From: Rhodovastum sp963804495
Lineage (GTDB): Bacteria; Pseudomonadota; Alphaproteobacteria; Acetobacterales; Acetobacteraceae
Assembly: GCA_963804495.1 (NCBI GenBank)
Contig: CAWDQN010000010.1
Location: forward strand, 248,001-312,000
Reading direction: 5' to 3'
Length of the DNA stretch: 64,000 nt
Shown here: piece by piece, positions 25,524-36,334 of the stretch
How the letters are laid out: the number at the start of each line of letters is the position of its first letter
How positions within the stretch are numbered: position 1 is the first letter of the stretch
Notes under the pieces: model-generated
Database searches by the model: none
The model's input: the letters and a program-made list of their open reading frames with translations, nothing else
Told to the model about the DNA's origin: nothing
Translations under genes and position numbers: made by a program

Positions 25524-26452
25524 CGCAGGGCGAATGCCTGCACCACCCGCACTCCCGCCGGGCCGGCGACCACGACGAAAATGCAGGGCAGGATGAACAG
25601 GATCATCGGGATGGTCAGCAGCACGGGAATCTTCGCAGCCCTTGCCTCGTAGCGCGTCAGCATCGTCTGCCGCAGCTCGGCGGCCAGGGTGCGCAGCGCC
25701 AGCGTCAGCGGGGTGCCGTATTTCAGGCTTTGCGCCAGCGTGCCGCCAAGGCGGACCATGGATTCGAGCCCGGTGCGTTTGCCCATATTGACCAGGGCCT
25801 GGCGCCGGTCGGCCAGGATCTTCATCTCGTTGGCGGTCACCCGCAGTTCGTTGGCGGTGGCTCTGGCGCCGTCCTGACCCTCCTCGGCCACCCGCTCCAT
25901 CCCCGCTTCGAGCGCCAGACCGGCTTCGGCACAGATGATCAGCAGGTCGAGTGCCACCGGCAGGCCGGCCTCCACAGCCTTGAGGTAACGCGCGCGGATC
26001 CGGCGCACGATGACATCCGGCGCCAGCAGCCCGATGATCGCGCTGATCACCATGATCAGCAGGGGCGAGCTCTGCGAGCCCATGACGGTCAGGAAGATCC
26101 AGGCCAGCGCCGGCAGGCCGAAGAACAAAACGATCTTGGCGCCGACGAACAGCGCCAGCGCGGCGCCGGTGCGCTGGCCGGCGGCTTCCATCGTCTGCTC
26201 GAGGTCCTCGATGGCCTTTCGCGAGAGCAGGCCGCTGCGCAGGACGCTGCGGCCGATGCCGCCGAGCACGCGGGTCCAGGCGGGGAGTGGCTCGGAGGCG
26301 ATGCCCGTGTCCACGCCCGCAATGTGGCGGACCGACCGGATGCGCGCCTCGGCGCGTTCGGTCCGTGCGGCGACCAGCAGCAAAAGCATGCCCGCGACCA
26401 AGCAGAACAGGGACACTCCCAGCCCCACCTGCCAGGCGGCCACACCGCTCAC
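25520..26452 (-). CDS. tadC: Tad platform protein TadC
   Basis: A 310-residue inner-membrane platform protein of the type II secretion F family. A first helix (LGVSLFCLVAGMLLLLVAAR) is followed by a pair around VLFFGLPALAWIFL and LLIMVISAIIGLLAPDVIVR, the cytoplasmic T2SSF domain (EAGLPVALDLLIICAEAGLA) and a last helix (TIPMILFILPCIFVVVAGPA). It works with TadB beneath the secretin. It overlaps tadB by 4 bases upstream and tadE by 4 bases downstream. Confidence 0.9.
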   Translation of the reverse strand: MSGVAAWQVGLGVSLFCLVAGMLLLLVAARTERAEARIRSVRHIAGVDTGIASEPLPAWTRVLGGIGRSVLRSGLLSRKAIEDLEQTMEAAGQRTGAALALFVGAKIVLFFGLPALAWIFLTVMGSQSSPLLIMVISAIIGLLAPDVIVRRIRARYLKAVEAGLPVALDLLIICAEAGLALEAGMERVAEEGQDGARATANELRVTANEMKILADRRQALVNMGKRTGLESMVRLGGTLAQSLKYGTPLTLALRTLAAELRQTMLTRYEARAAKIPVLLTIPMILFILPCIFVVVAGPAGVRVVQAFALR

Positions 26453-27407
26453 GACACGCTCTTTTTAATGATCGCGTGCATCGACGCGAATCCCATGGCC
26501 AGCAGGAGAATGCCGGCCAACAGGATGTGCTTGCCCATCGTGGTCGTGACCAGCACGGTCAGATAGTCGGGGCTGATGATCAGCAGCGCGCCGGCGGCCA
26601 CGAAGGGCAGGCAGCCCAGCACCCACATGGTCAGGCGTGCCTCCGAGGCCAGCGCGATCGCCCGCTGCTTCACGGCGACGCGCTTGCGCACGACATCGGC
26701 CAGGTTTTCCAGCGTCTCGGCCAGGCTGCCGCCGGACTGGCTTTGCAGCGTCAGCGCCACCGCGAAGAAACGATATTCGATCAGCGTGCTGCGCCGTGCC
26801 AGCCTGGCGATCGCCTCCGGCAGCGAGGCGCCGACCCTGATCTCGTCATTCAGCCGTCGGAACTCGGCCGAGGTTGGCCACTGGCCCTCCTCGCTGACCA
26901 CCCGCAGGGCGTCCTGAACGGTAATGCCGGCGCGAACCGAGCGGTTGATCATCGACAGGGCGTCGGGCAATTGCGTGTAGAGGATGCTGGCACGGCGACT
27001 GAGAAAGACCCCGAAGATCGCGCGCGCGATCAGGAACCAGACCACCGGCAGCGTGATCCAGATGATCGGGCCGATAAAGAAACTGGCCAGCCCGTCCACC
27101 GCGACCGCCACCGCCACGGTCAGGGGCACGATCACCCACCAGGGCATCGGGTAGAGATCGGGTCGCTCGGTGTCGATGCCCAGGATGGCCAGCACGCGCG
27201 CCGACAGGCCTGCCTTGCCCTCGCGCTCTGTCCAAGGGCGGCGCAGGGTGACAACGGGTGCTGACGGCGGCGTATAGGCGAGGACGATGTCGGACACCCG
27301 CCGGCTGTGGGCGCGCGCCCGCCGGTCCGATACGAACAGCCAGACGCCGCCGGCCGCCAGGGCAGCGCCCGCGGCCAGCGTCAGCACCAGCGGGTCGAGT
27401 CCGGCGC

Positions 27408-27411
<4 letters not shown>
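26449..27411 (-). CDS. tadB: Tad platform protein TadB
   Basis: A 320-residue inner-membrane platform protein. The TTG start at 27411 overlaps the true stop of tadA (TTGA) and gives LSAGLDPLVLTLAAGAALAA, the usual TadB beginning. A T2SSF domain follows (QLPDALSMINRSVRAGITVQ and VALTLQSQSGGSLAETLENL), with C-terminal helices ending IKKSVS. Because tadA carries a frameshift, an uninterrupted frame runs from tadA into tadB; I treat this as two genes. It pairs with TadC. Confidence 0.88.
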
Positions 27412-28817
<1,406 letters not shown>

Positions 28818-28821
<4 letters not shown>

Positions 28822-30042
28822 GCCGGCGCGCGTCGGCGCAAGCCAAGCCAGGACCGCGCCGTCTCGGTTTTTTGCGGCAGCATTTCACCGGCGAGCCCGG
28901 CAATCGCCGTCTGGAACGGGCCGCGCTGGCGGACCGCCGGCTCGCCGAAGGTCTGTGCCGATTTCATCTGCTTTGGCAGCCAGGGAATGACCACATCCAC
29001 CTCGCCGCCCAGACCGTCGACGACTTGCTTCTTGGACAGCGAGCCCGGGGCGCCGACATGGTTGAGCACCACCAGAGGGCGCGACGCCTGTTTTGGCCCG
29101 CGCGGCAGGCGGAGATGGCGCAGCGTGTCGCGCAGCGAGGCCAGGGTGGGATCCATCACCAGCACCCGCACATGGGTCAGCTCGCGCAACTCGTCGTTGA
29201 GCGGCGTCGGGTAGCGCGGCAGATCGACGACGACGAAATTGAATCGGTTGCACAGGATCGAGGTGAGGTGAGGGATCGCGCCCTCAACGGCGGCGACCGG
29301 GGCATCGAGCGGTTCCTCGGCGGCGAGCAGGTGCAACCGGTCGCTGATCGCCGGCGAGGAGCGCTCGGCAAACAGCACGTCGACGCGCCCCGGGTTTTCC
29401 AGCGCCGCTCGCAGGCCGCCACCGGCGGTCGCGGAGAGCATCAGGGCGGTGGTGCCGGTGTGCAGGTCGGCATCGAACAGCAGGATGTGGTGGCGCGAGC
29501 GATCGGCGAGCTGGGCCGCCAGGTTGACCGCGACCGTGGTGGCGCCGACGCCGCCGCGTACCCCGGTGACGGTGACGATGCGCCCGCCGCGGGCGGGCGC
29601 GGGGCTGTTGCCGGTCAGCGTGGGCACCAGGCTGCGGGCGATGATCTCGCGATTGAGCGGTTTGTAGAGATACTCCTGCACCCCCAGGCCGCGAACGACC
29701 TGGCGATAGAACCCCACGTCCTGGACCTCGCCGATGACGAAGACCCGCACGCCCGGCTCGACGTAGAAGGAGAGGTCGTCGAGCGCGCCGAGCGGATCGC
29801 TCTCGCCGGAAACATCGACCAGAAGGGCGGCGATCGGGGTGGTGAGACGCTGCAGCCCGGCGCGCGCCTGGGCGATGCCGCCGGCACGGAATTCGGCGGT
29901 TGGCCCCAAAACCGGGGCGAGGACATCAGTCAGGATGGCGAGAAGTCTCACGGTCGCGGGCATAGGCAATCAGCGGCAGCCGTGCCGCGCGGCCGGTTTC
30001 ATCCGGGACGGGGCCCGGCTGAAGCAGCGGCTCGCTGGTCAT
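28818..30042 (-). pseudogene. cpaE: Pilus assembly ATPase CpaE/TadZ, frameshift near the N-terminus
   Basis: A MinD/ParA-like localisation ATPase with an N-terminal receiver-like domain and a C-terminal ATPase domain. The continuous frame begins at 29969, but the family N-terminus lies upstream in another frame: ATG 30042 (overlapping the cpaD stop as TAATG) gives MTSEPLLQPGPVPDETGRAA, then RLPLIAYARDRET, then a stop. One extra base near 29946-29952 would join this to AILTDVLAPVLGPTAEFRAG. Downstream come the receiver-like part (VRVFVIGEVQDVGFYRQVVR) and the deviant Walker A GVRGGVGATTVAVNLA, then LLFDADLHTGTTAL. The C-terminal end overlaps tadA by 4 bases. A sequencing error is possible. Confidence 0.75.
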
Positions 30043-30362
30043 TATTGGGTCTCCGCCGCGGCCGCGCCAGATGACGGGGTGGCCGGGATGGGGCCGACGC
30101 TCGGCGTGGTCAGCGGTTTGACATGGTCGGTCAGCAACCGGTGCACCGCTGCCGCCGACAGCGCGCCGGGGCTGCCCTCATCGCCGACGCCCTGCACGAG
30201 ATGCTGCTGGTCGGCCACCGAGGCAGCCAGGTTGGCGTCGTTGACATTCTCCGCCCGCCATGTTCCCGGGCGCTGGAACGGATCATCCCAGCCAGCGCAG
30301 CCTGCCGCTCCGAGCAGGAGGGCGAGGCAGGCGCATCGCCGGAAGTCTCGTGCGAGCGGCAT
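30042..30362 (-). CDS. cpaD: Pilus biogenesis lipoprotein CpaD
   Basis: A lipoprotein of about 106 residues. MPLARDFRRCACLALLLGAA ends in a lipobox (LLGAAGC). The mature sequence contains NVNDANLAASVADQQHLVQG, a CpaD-like segment. It is much shorter than typical CpaD (about 200 residues), so it may be a reduced form. ATG 30362 is chosen because AAAGGGA lies upstream; an ATG at 30386 directly follows the cpaC stop. It lies between cpaC and cpaE, the normal position. Confidence 0.7.
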   Translation of the reverse strand: MPLARDFRRCACLALLLGAAGCAGWDDPFQRPGTWRAENVNDANLAASVADQQHLVQGVGDEGSPGALSAAAVHRLLTDHVKPLTTPSVGPIPATPSSGAAAAETQ

Positions 30363-30386
30363 GGCGAATGTTCCCTTTTGGTTCAT

Positions 30387-32861
30387 TCAGTGCAGGATGA
30401 AACCGGCACCGACGGGCACGTCGTTCGGACCGAGGCGGCCGCCCGGTCCCAGGGCGGCGGCGGTCGGCGCGACGACCGTGCCCGGGCCGGTGCCCATTGC
30501 CCGTTGGCGGTTGAACAGCACCCGGTCCACGTCGGCGGCCGGAACGAAACCGTCGGTCGGCAAGCGGAGCTGGCTGGGCGAACCCACCGGGTTAACGATG
30601 TACGGGGTCACCACGATCACCAGTTCATCCTGGTCGCGTTTGTAGAGATCGGACTTGAACAGGGCGCCCAGCACGGGAATCTCGCCGGCGTAGGGAACTG
30701 CCCGCGAGTTCATGCTGTTGTCCGAGTCCAACAGGCCGGCGATGGCGAAGCTCTGTCCTGACCCGAGTTCCACCGTGGTATCGGCTCGGCGCACGGTGAG
30801 CGCCGGAATGGTGACGGTGGAGGTGCCGCCGAGGATGCTGTAGCCGATCGGCACCGACACCGCGCCGGTGGTGGTCAGTTCGCTGACCTCGGGGTGCACA
30901 TGCAGGCTGATTCGGCCATCCGACAACACCGTTGGCACGAAGGCCAGCGAGATGCCGTACTGCTTGAACGCCACGGTGATGGTGCTGGTGCCGCCGTTGC
31001 CCGAGCCGGCGACCGGGATCGGGAATTCGCCGCCGGCGAGGAAACTGGCGGTCTCGCCGCTGCGGGCGGTGAGGTTCGGCTCGGCCAGCAAGGTGATGAG
31101 CTGATCCTGGGCGAGCAGATCGAGCACGGTATTGATCGAGCTGGTGCCGTCGTTGAAACCGGCGCCAATGGTGTTCGGCGGGTTGGCCCCCGAGCCAAGA
31201 CCATCGATGATGGCGGCGGCCACGTTCCAGTGGCCGAAATTGGCCAGTGCCGTCCAGTTAATGCCGAGCTGGCGGGTGATCTGGCGCGAGATTTCGGCGA
31301 TCCGGACCCGCAGGGTGACCTGGACGGAGGAGGGGATGGTGGTCCGATTGTCGATCGTTGCTTTGTCGCCGGCATAGGAGCGCGCGGTTGCGACCACCTG
31401 ATGGGCGGCGGCCGGGTTGGCGACCTGCCCGCCCACCAGCAGCCCATCGGGCGTGGCTGAGAACTGCACGTTGGCGCCCGGCACCGCGCGCTGCACCGAC
31501 GCGGCCGCCTCGCTGGCGGCGTACGAGGACGGCTGGACCACGACATCGTATTGCGCGAGCGTGTTGCCGGCCTCGTCGAGGGCGGCAACGGTGCTGTGCC
31601 CGGGTCCCAGGCCGAAGACGAAAATCGTATTATGACTGGCCGGCCGGACCTCGACGACTTTCGGATCGGCGGCAAACAGGCTGGCGATGGTGCCCCGGAT
31701 GCGCAGGACACGCCCGGTGCCGACCTCGATCACGGTGGACCGGGGAGCGGCATCGAAGGGGACCGGGCTGGGCGCGGCGGACGCGGTGCCGGAACCGGGC
31801 GCCGCGCCGGCGGCGCCGGTGCCCGGGGTGGCAGCGGTGGTGGCCGGGGCCGAACGCGGCGGGGTGCCGGTTACGACCAGACCGCCGCCGGGCGCTGCCG
31901 TTGCTGCTCCGACAGCGTCAGGTGCTGCAGGCGTGGTGGCTGCGGCAACCAAGTCCGGCGTAGCGGTCGAGGGGACGATGGTTGCTGGCAGAGTTGTTGT
32001 TGTTGCCAGGGTCGTTGGTGCCAGGGTCGTTGGCGACAGGGTCGTTGGCGACTGGGGGGGCGGCGGCAGGGGAGCGGTCGCGGCGGTTGCCACGACGGTC
32101 GGGGGGGCAGCGTTCGCCGGGACATAAGGAACTGTCGCGGTGGGCGAGACATACGGAGCCGCGGCGCTTGCCGAAACGGTGGCAGGCGCGGCGGCTTCCG
32201 TCACGTGGTCCGGGGTGGCGGTGGCCGGGCCTCGATCGGGCGCAGCGGCGGTCGCAATGCGCTCAGGCGCGGGGACAGAGGGGGCGGGCCCGGGATCTGC
32301 GGCGGCTGCGCCGACAGGATCGAGCACATCGAGCAGCAGCCGGTTGCCCAGCCGCCCCGGCCGCACCTGCACGCCTGGAACCAGCGACAACTCGGCCGCA
32401 CCCGCGGCGACGGTCAGCGCCCGCACATTGCGTGGCGGCTTCGCCCCGGCCAGCGGGTCGGCACCGGAAAATCGCACGGTGAGCCGGTCGCCGGCACGGT
32501 CCATGGTCCATGTCGCCCCCGGGGGAAGGTCGAAGACCACCCGCCCGTAACCAGGGTGGTCGCCGGTGCGCACCAGCGCGGTTGGTACGGCTCCCGCGGC
32601 GGATTGGGCCGCAGGCTGCCCGCTGCCGCGGGTGGCGACCGGCGGCTGCGACGCTGGCGCGAGAGACGCTGGCGCGAGAGACGCTGGCGCGAGAGACGCT
32701 GGCGCGAGAGACGGGGGCACAAGGGACGTGGGCGCGAGGGCAGAGGCGGCGGTGACTGCCGGGGCCGGGCTCGGCGGCGTTATGTCCGCATGGGCCGGGC
32801 GAATCCCCGGGGCGAATGCCAGCAGAACGGCGGCCAGAAGTGCCGGGGAGGTCGGTGCCAT
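30387..32861 (-). CDS. cpaC: Secretin CpaC/RcpA with AMIN-like domain and low-complexity linkers
   Basis: An 824-residue outer-membrane secretin through which the pilus passes. Order: signal region (1-25); a low-complexity Ala/Pro/Ser stretch including a LAPAS pentapeptide repeat (about 40-70); an AMIN-like beta domain (GYGRVVFDLPPGATWTMDRA, about 100-185); a long Thr/Pro/Ala linker (about 190-375); the pilus/secretin N domain (IEVGTGRVLRIRGTIASLFA); a BON-like domain; and the secretin core (SVQVTLRVRIAEISRQITRQ to DELVIVVTPYIVNP). Typical CpaC is about 450-550 residues; the extra length is the AMIN-like part and linkers. The linker is also a hot spot for frame ambiguity. Confidence 0.85.
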   Translation of the reverse strand: MAPTSPALLAAVLLAFAPGIRPAHADITPPSPAPAVTAASALAPTSLVPPSLAPASLAPASLAPASLAPASQPPVATRGSGQPAAQSAAGAVPTALVRTGDHPGYGRVVFDLPPGATWTMDRAGDRLTVRFSGADPLAGAKPPRNVRALTVAAGAAELSLVPGVQVRPGRLGNRLLLDVLDPVGAAAADPGPAPSVPAPERIATAAAPDRGPATATPDHVTEAAAPATVSASAAAPYVSPTATVPYVPANAAPPTVVATAATAPLPPPPQSPTTLSPTTLAPTTLATTTTLPATIVPSTATPDLVAAATTPAAPDAVGAATAAPGGGLVVTGTPPRSAPATTAATPGTGAAGAAPGSGTASAAPSPVPFDAAPRSTVIEVGTGRVLRIRGTIASLFAADPKVVEVRPASHNTIFVFGLGPGHSTVAALDEAGNTLAQYDVVVQPSSYAASEAAASVQRAVPGANVQFSATPDGLLVGGQVANPAAAHQVVATARSYAGDKATIDNRTTIPSSVQVTLRVRIAEISRQITRQLGINWTALANFGHWNVAAAIIDGLGSGANPPNTIGAGFNDGTSSINTVLDLLAQDQLITLLAEPNLTARSGETASFLAGGEFPIPVAGSGNGGTSTITVAFKQYGISLAFVPTVLSDGRISLHVHPEVSELTTTGAVSVPIGYSILGGTSTVTIPALTVRRADTTVELGSGQSFAIAGLLDSDNSMNSRAVPYAGEIPVLGALFKSDLYKRDQDELVIVVTPYIVNPVGSPSQLRLPTDGFVPAADVDRVLFNRQRAMGTGPGTVVAPTAAALGPGGRLGPNDVPVGAGFILH
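32651..32740. repeat. 15-bp tandem repeat inside cpaC
   Basis: Four perfect copies of ACGCTGGCGCGAGAG (32651-32710) are followed by two degenerate copies to 32740. The period is a multiple of three, so it encodes a repeating LAPAS pentapeptide in the secretin N-terminus. Copy number could vary without breaking the frame. A second 15-bp array (GTCGTTGG units) lies at about 32000-32050 in the Thr/Pro linker. Confidence 0.9.
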
Positions 32862-33751
32862 CAGAACTTGACCTCTTCAACGTCCTTGGCCCCGTGGTGC
32901 ACCCGGATGGTGGTCGCGGCCTTGCCGCCGGTGCGGTCGCGCAGGGCGGGGGACACGTCACCGCTCCAGGCAATCGGGGCCGACTCGGGCGGTGTCGGCG
33001 CGGTGCTCGCGTCATTATCCGTCGCTGGCTGGTCGTCGGCCGCCGAGCGCACGACGAGGGCCAGCCGCCCCAGCCGGGTGGCGATGGCGATGCGCGCGGC
33101 GTCGTAGGAGCTCGCTTCGAGGGTGACGGTGCGGTTGGTGTTGCCGGCGGCTCCCGGGTTCGCCTGCGCGCCCTGGCCGCCCTGGACGAGTTGCTGATCG
33201 ACCGCGATCACCCGGAGGTTGGTCAACACGGTTTCGCCGGAGATGCGGCGGTCGATCGGCTGGTCCTTGTCGTCCATCGACTGCGTCAGAAGCAGATCGA
33301 CACGGTCGCCCGGCCAGATCAGCCCGGCGGTGCCGCTGACCGAGTCGACGCCGACGGTCACGGCCCGCATGCCGGTGCCGAGCACCGCGGCGAGGAACCC
33401 TCGGTCACCAGGCGACAGGACATCGCCGGCCACGATCGGCTCATTGGGGTTGAGGCTGCGGCAAATCATGGCGCCGCGCAGGGCCGTGCGGGCCGCGATA
33501 CTGTCCGGATAGCTGCCCGGCACCGGTTTCGTGGCATCGACATCCGCCGCGGTGACATCTTCCATCACCATCAGGTTGCCGGCGCGCAGGGCGCGCGCGG
33601 CGACCAGAATATGCATCCTCGGAACCGGCGGCGGCGGCGGCGGGGCAACAACCTCTTGCACCGGTGCGGGTCTTTGGGATGCGATCAGGGCAATGGCAAT
33701 GCCACAGAGTCCCACGAGACCAAGCAGTACGGCCATGACTCGGAGGAACAT
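32861..33751 (-). CDS. cpaB: Pilus assembly protein CpaB/RcpC
   Basis: A 296-residue periplasmic protein with an N-terminal anchor (VMAVLLGLVGLCGIAIALIA) and a Pro-rich spacer (VVAPPPPPPVP). An SAF/beta-clip domain follows (ILVAARALRAGNLMVMEDVT). The centre has GMRAVTVGVDSVSGTAGLIW with PGDRVDLLLTQ, the CpaB/RcpC signature. It stabilises the secretin or links it to the cell wall. It overlaps cpaC by one base and starts 7 bases after cpaA. Confidence 0.9.
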   Translation of the reverse strand: MFLRVMAVLLGLVGLCGIAIALIASQRPAPVQEVVAPPPPPPVPRMHILVAARALRAGNLMVMEDVTAADVDATKPVPGSYPDSIAARTALRGAMICRSLNPNEPIVAGDVLSPGDRGFLAAVLGTGMRAVTVGVDSVSGTAGLIWPGDRVDLLLTQSMDDKDQPIDRRISGETVLTNLRVIAVDQQLVQGGQGAQANPGAAGNTNRTVTLEASSYDAARIAIATRLGRLALVVRSAADDQPATDNDASTAPTPPESAPIAWSGDVSPALRDRTGGKAATTIRVHHGAKDVEEVKF

Positions 33752-33757
33752 GACGAC

Positions 33758-34270
33758 CTACCCGGACAAAGTGTGAACGATAATCGGAAGCGCGCCCCCG
33801 GCAATCGCGACGGCGTAAGGCAGCGGCCCGCGCCTGTGCACACGCCACGCCTCGGCTTTGAGCGCGCGGGCCAGAAGACCGCGGCGCGGTCCGGGACGGG
33901 GACGCTGCACGAGATAAGGCAGCACAAGATACAGTAGCGCCAGCACGCCGCCGGCGATAGCCACGGATAGGACGAAAGCGATAACGCTGGACGGCGGCAG
34001 AACCAGCGCGACGGCAGGGATGAGTTTCACGTCACCACCGCCGATAAAGCCCCGCAACCAAAGACCACCCAGAATGGTGAGCAGCAGGGCGGCGACGCCG
34101 AACCCGGCAATGACCTTGCCATCCTGCACACGCAATATCAGGCCGGCGACGGCAAGACAGGCTGGTATCCAGTTCGGAATGGTCCGGGCGGCGGCATCAT
34201 GCAGAGCGGCGGCAACAATCAGCCCGGCGGCCAGCAACATCAAAGCAAGCGAAGCGAGCTGAGCCGTCAT
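33758..34270 (-). CDS. cpaA: Prepilin peptidase CpaA/TadV
   Basis: A 170-residue inner-membrane aspartic protease that cuts Flp-type prepilins. It has about five helices. The two catalytic Asp motifs are AALHDAAARTIPN near the start and FIGGGDVKLIPA in the middle, as in TadV. ATG 34270 is preferred over in-frame upstream starts because the first helix begins there. It lies 98 bases downstream of flp. Confidence 0.9.
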   Translation of the reverse strand: MTAQLASLALMLLAAGLIVAAALHDAAARTIPNWIPACLAVAGLILRVQDGKVIAGFGVAALLLTILGGLWLRGFIGGGDVKLIPAVALVLPPSSVIAFVLSVAIAGGVLALLYLVLPYLVQRPRPGPRRGLLARALKAEAWRVHRRGPLPYAVAIAGGALPIIVHTLSG

Positions 34271-34368
34271 GCTGTCAGCCTCGGTCGGGGAGACGGGGCA
34301 TGATGGCAGACCGCGCGGGCTTATGTCCTGCCGCTCTGCCGGTTCCATCATGCCGCCGGTGCGAGGGA

Positions 34369-34548
34369 TTACAGTTCCGAGGCGATCTTGCTGAAGGTCG
34401 AGGAGAGGCCGGTGCCGACCGCGGTGACCGCGGCGATGATGACAACGGCGATCAGGGCCGCGATCAGCCCGTACTCCAATGCGGTGACGCCGCGACGATC
34501 GGTCTTGAGGCGAAGCATCAGGTAGGAGAGAGCGTTGAGCATGTTCAT
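34369..34548 (-). CDS. flp: Flp-type pilin
   Basis: The 59-residue major pilin of the Tad (type IVc) pilus. Leader MNMLNALSYLMLRLKTDRRG ends at Gly, followed by VTALEYGLIAALIAVVIIAA, the conserved Glu-Tyr hydrophobic stretch of mature Flp. The tail is VGTGLSSTFSKIASEL. ATG 34548 has AAGGTG upstream. CpaA is the likely processing enzyme. A promoter lies at 34670-34698. Confidence 0.95.
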   Translation of the reverse strand: MNMLNALSYLMLRLKTDRRGVTALEYGLIAALIAVVIIAAVTAVGTGLSSTFSKIASEL

Positions 34549-34669
34549 TGCACCTTCTGGCGTTGGGTTGGACATTGCGCACCGTAGCCGCGACGCCACC
34601 CGTCTGTTGTGGATGAGGAAGGCCGGCTCGTTGGTGGGCGTAACCGTCTCGCCTGCCCGACGACGTGTC

Positions 34670-34698
34670 TATTAAAAGACATTTCTCTCGCGCGTCAA
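34670..34698 (-). promoter_or_regulatory. Sigma-70-type promoter for the tad/cpa operon
   Basis: Reading leftward, TTGACG (34693-34698) and TTAATA (34670-34675) are separated by 17 bases. Transcription would start near 34663, about 115 bases before the flp ATG. The surrounding DNA is unusually AT-rich for this genome. This is based on motif match and spacing only. Confidence 0.55.
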
Positions 34699-35225
34699 GG
34701 GAAAACTTTAACCATTGGTTGATAGGTGGCGCGAAATTTTTCCCTCGGCGCCACCCGCCCGGTTCGTCCCGCGGTCCGGCACGTCAACGAACGGTCTTAA
34801 ATTTTGCTGTCTTTGCCGACACCTATCGGTTTTTGTGGCCGTTTCACGTCAGTTCATGTGGCGATCGAAGCGGCGTGCACTGGAAAAATCGACACATCGC
34901 GCAATCAGAGAAAAATCCCAAAAATATGGCCATGCCTCTTTATAATTACGACACCTCAATCCCGTCACAAGTCCATCCAAGTTACAGGCAGCAAAGCGAC
35001 GACATCGCCGCCGCCAACCAGCGGCCGCCGCCGGTCGCAACTATCACGTAAGCTATTCCTCCCGTGAGGTGTTTTTTGCATACCGACGTAAACAAATCGT
35101 TATCATAGCCGGAACATCATGGTGATGTCTGGACTTTCCGCATTCAGTCCAGGCACCGCCATCCGCCGGTGCGCACATCCACGGCTCTTGCCGGCGGCGG
35201 ATCAGGTGGCGGACCTGCCGCGGGC
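34699..35225. other. AT-rich intergenic region upstream of flp
   Basis: About 530 bases without a gene between the flp promoter and tadD. It contains several A/T-rich runs and no repeat or RNA gene that I recognise. It may hold regulatory sites for the pilus operon. Confidence 0.5.
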
Positions 35226-35933
35226 CTATTGCGGCGGTTGCGCCGGAACCGCGGCGGCCTGGGCGGCCCCGTTGAGCCGCAAACGCTCGCGGGTCAGGGC
35301 CAACGTCGCCTTGACCTGCGGGGAGCCGTCGGTGCGATCGAGATCCTGCAGCATCGACAGCGCCACATCGGTCTCGCCGCTGAGGGCCATGACCAGGGCC
35401 AGGTTATTGCGGGTCGGAACGTCTTGCGGATGGTGCGCCAGCGCCTGACGGAGCACGTCGGCGGCACCGCTCAGATCGCCCTGCTGTGCCAGCACCACGC
35501 CCTTGCCGTTCAGCGCTTCCACGCTGTCGGGATGGCGCCACAGGATCTGTTGATAGACATCGCCGGCATCGGCCAGCCGGCCGGATTTCATGGCCAGGCG
35601 TCCGACCTCGAGGGCGAAGGGAAGATCGTCGCCGCGCGCGGCAAGGGCGGCCTTGGCCGCTGTTATGCCCTGGTCCACCTGCCCGGCGGCGATCAGGCCG
35701 GTGGCTTGCGCCAACGGGTCCGCCGGCGGCGCCGCCCGCTGCAACGGCTGTCCCTGCATGATCGCGGCGGCATTGGCCGTGTCGCCGGCTGCCTGCAGCG
35801 CCTCGGCAAGCCGTAGCCGGGTGCTGTCGCTGACGGTCTGGTTGGGCGTGTTTGCTGATGCACAGCCGGTCAGGGCCGCAACCAGGGCAATGGCGGCCAT
35901 CCTGAAGGGATGGGCTCGGGGATGGCTGTCCAT
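35226..35933 (-). CDS. tadD: TadD-like TPR lipoprotein
   Basis: A 235-residue protein with an N-terminal lipobox (AAIALVALVAALTGC-type segment ending ALTGC). Tetratricopeptide repeats follow (for example FALEVGRLAMKSGRLADAGD, then VYQQILWRHP, and ADVLRQALAHHPQDVPTRNN). TadD is an outer-membrane lipoprotein that helps place the secretin. ATG 35933 gives the signal sequence. It is separated from flp by 677 bases, so it may have its own promoter. Confidence 0.85.
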   Translation of the reverse strand: MDSHPRAHPFRMAAIALVAALTGCASANTPNQTVSDSTRLRLAEALQAAGDTANAAAIMQGQPLQRAAPPADPLAQATGLIAAGQVDQGITAAKAALAARGDDLPFALEVGRLAMKSGRLADAGDVYQQILWRHPDSVEALNGKGVVLAQQGDLSGAADVLRQALAHHPQDVPTRNNLALVMALSGETDVALSMLQDLDRTDGSPQVKATLALTRERLRLNGAAQAAAVPAQPPQ

Positions 35934-36334
35934 GGACGGGCGCGCCTCGACGACGTGGGTGCAGAGTCGCGGCACAGTAGCACGATGTGGCCGGTGCGTT
36001 GTCAATGAAAGCATGTCGCCAGAACGTCATCCGCTGAACGACCCGAGCGCCGTGCTGCGACGCAGATGCGGGTTACCGGGCCCGGGGCACCGCTGCGGCC
36101 GGAAGGCCTGCCTCAGGCGGCCAGCAAGCGCCCGGCGGGATGGTTCGACAATGCAAGGCCAGGTCGCCACATCCGCCGCCGCCTTGCGAGACCATTGTAA
36201 GAAGGCCAAACTCTTTGCCATGACAGCGATCGGATCTGACCGTCCGGCGACCTGAGGCAGTCGATCAGCCTGGTGTTGTTGCGGTTGGAGACGCTGAGGC
36301 CGCGTGCGCCGCCGAGCGGGCAGAAGGAGGCGGT
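35934..36334. other. Divergent intergenic region
   Basis: About 400 bases between divergent tadD and the GT87-like gene. I see no gene, repeat or RNA. The strong Shine-Dalgarno AGAAGGAGG at 36322-36330 belongs to the next gene and supports its TTG start. Confidence 0.5.

Noticed and set aside
31551..33107. Plus-strand frame of 518 codons opposite cpaC and cpaB
   Set aside because: Low-complexity Gly/Arg reading of the secretin gene; no start signal or motif.
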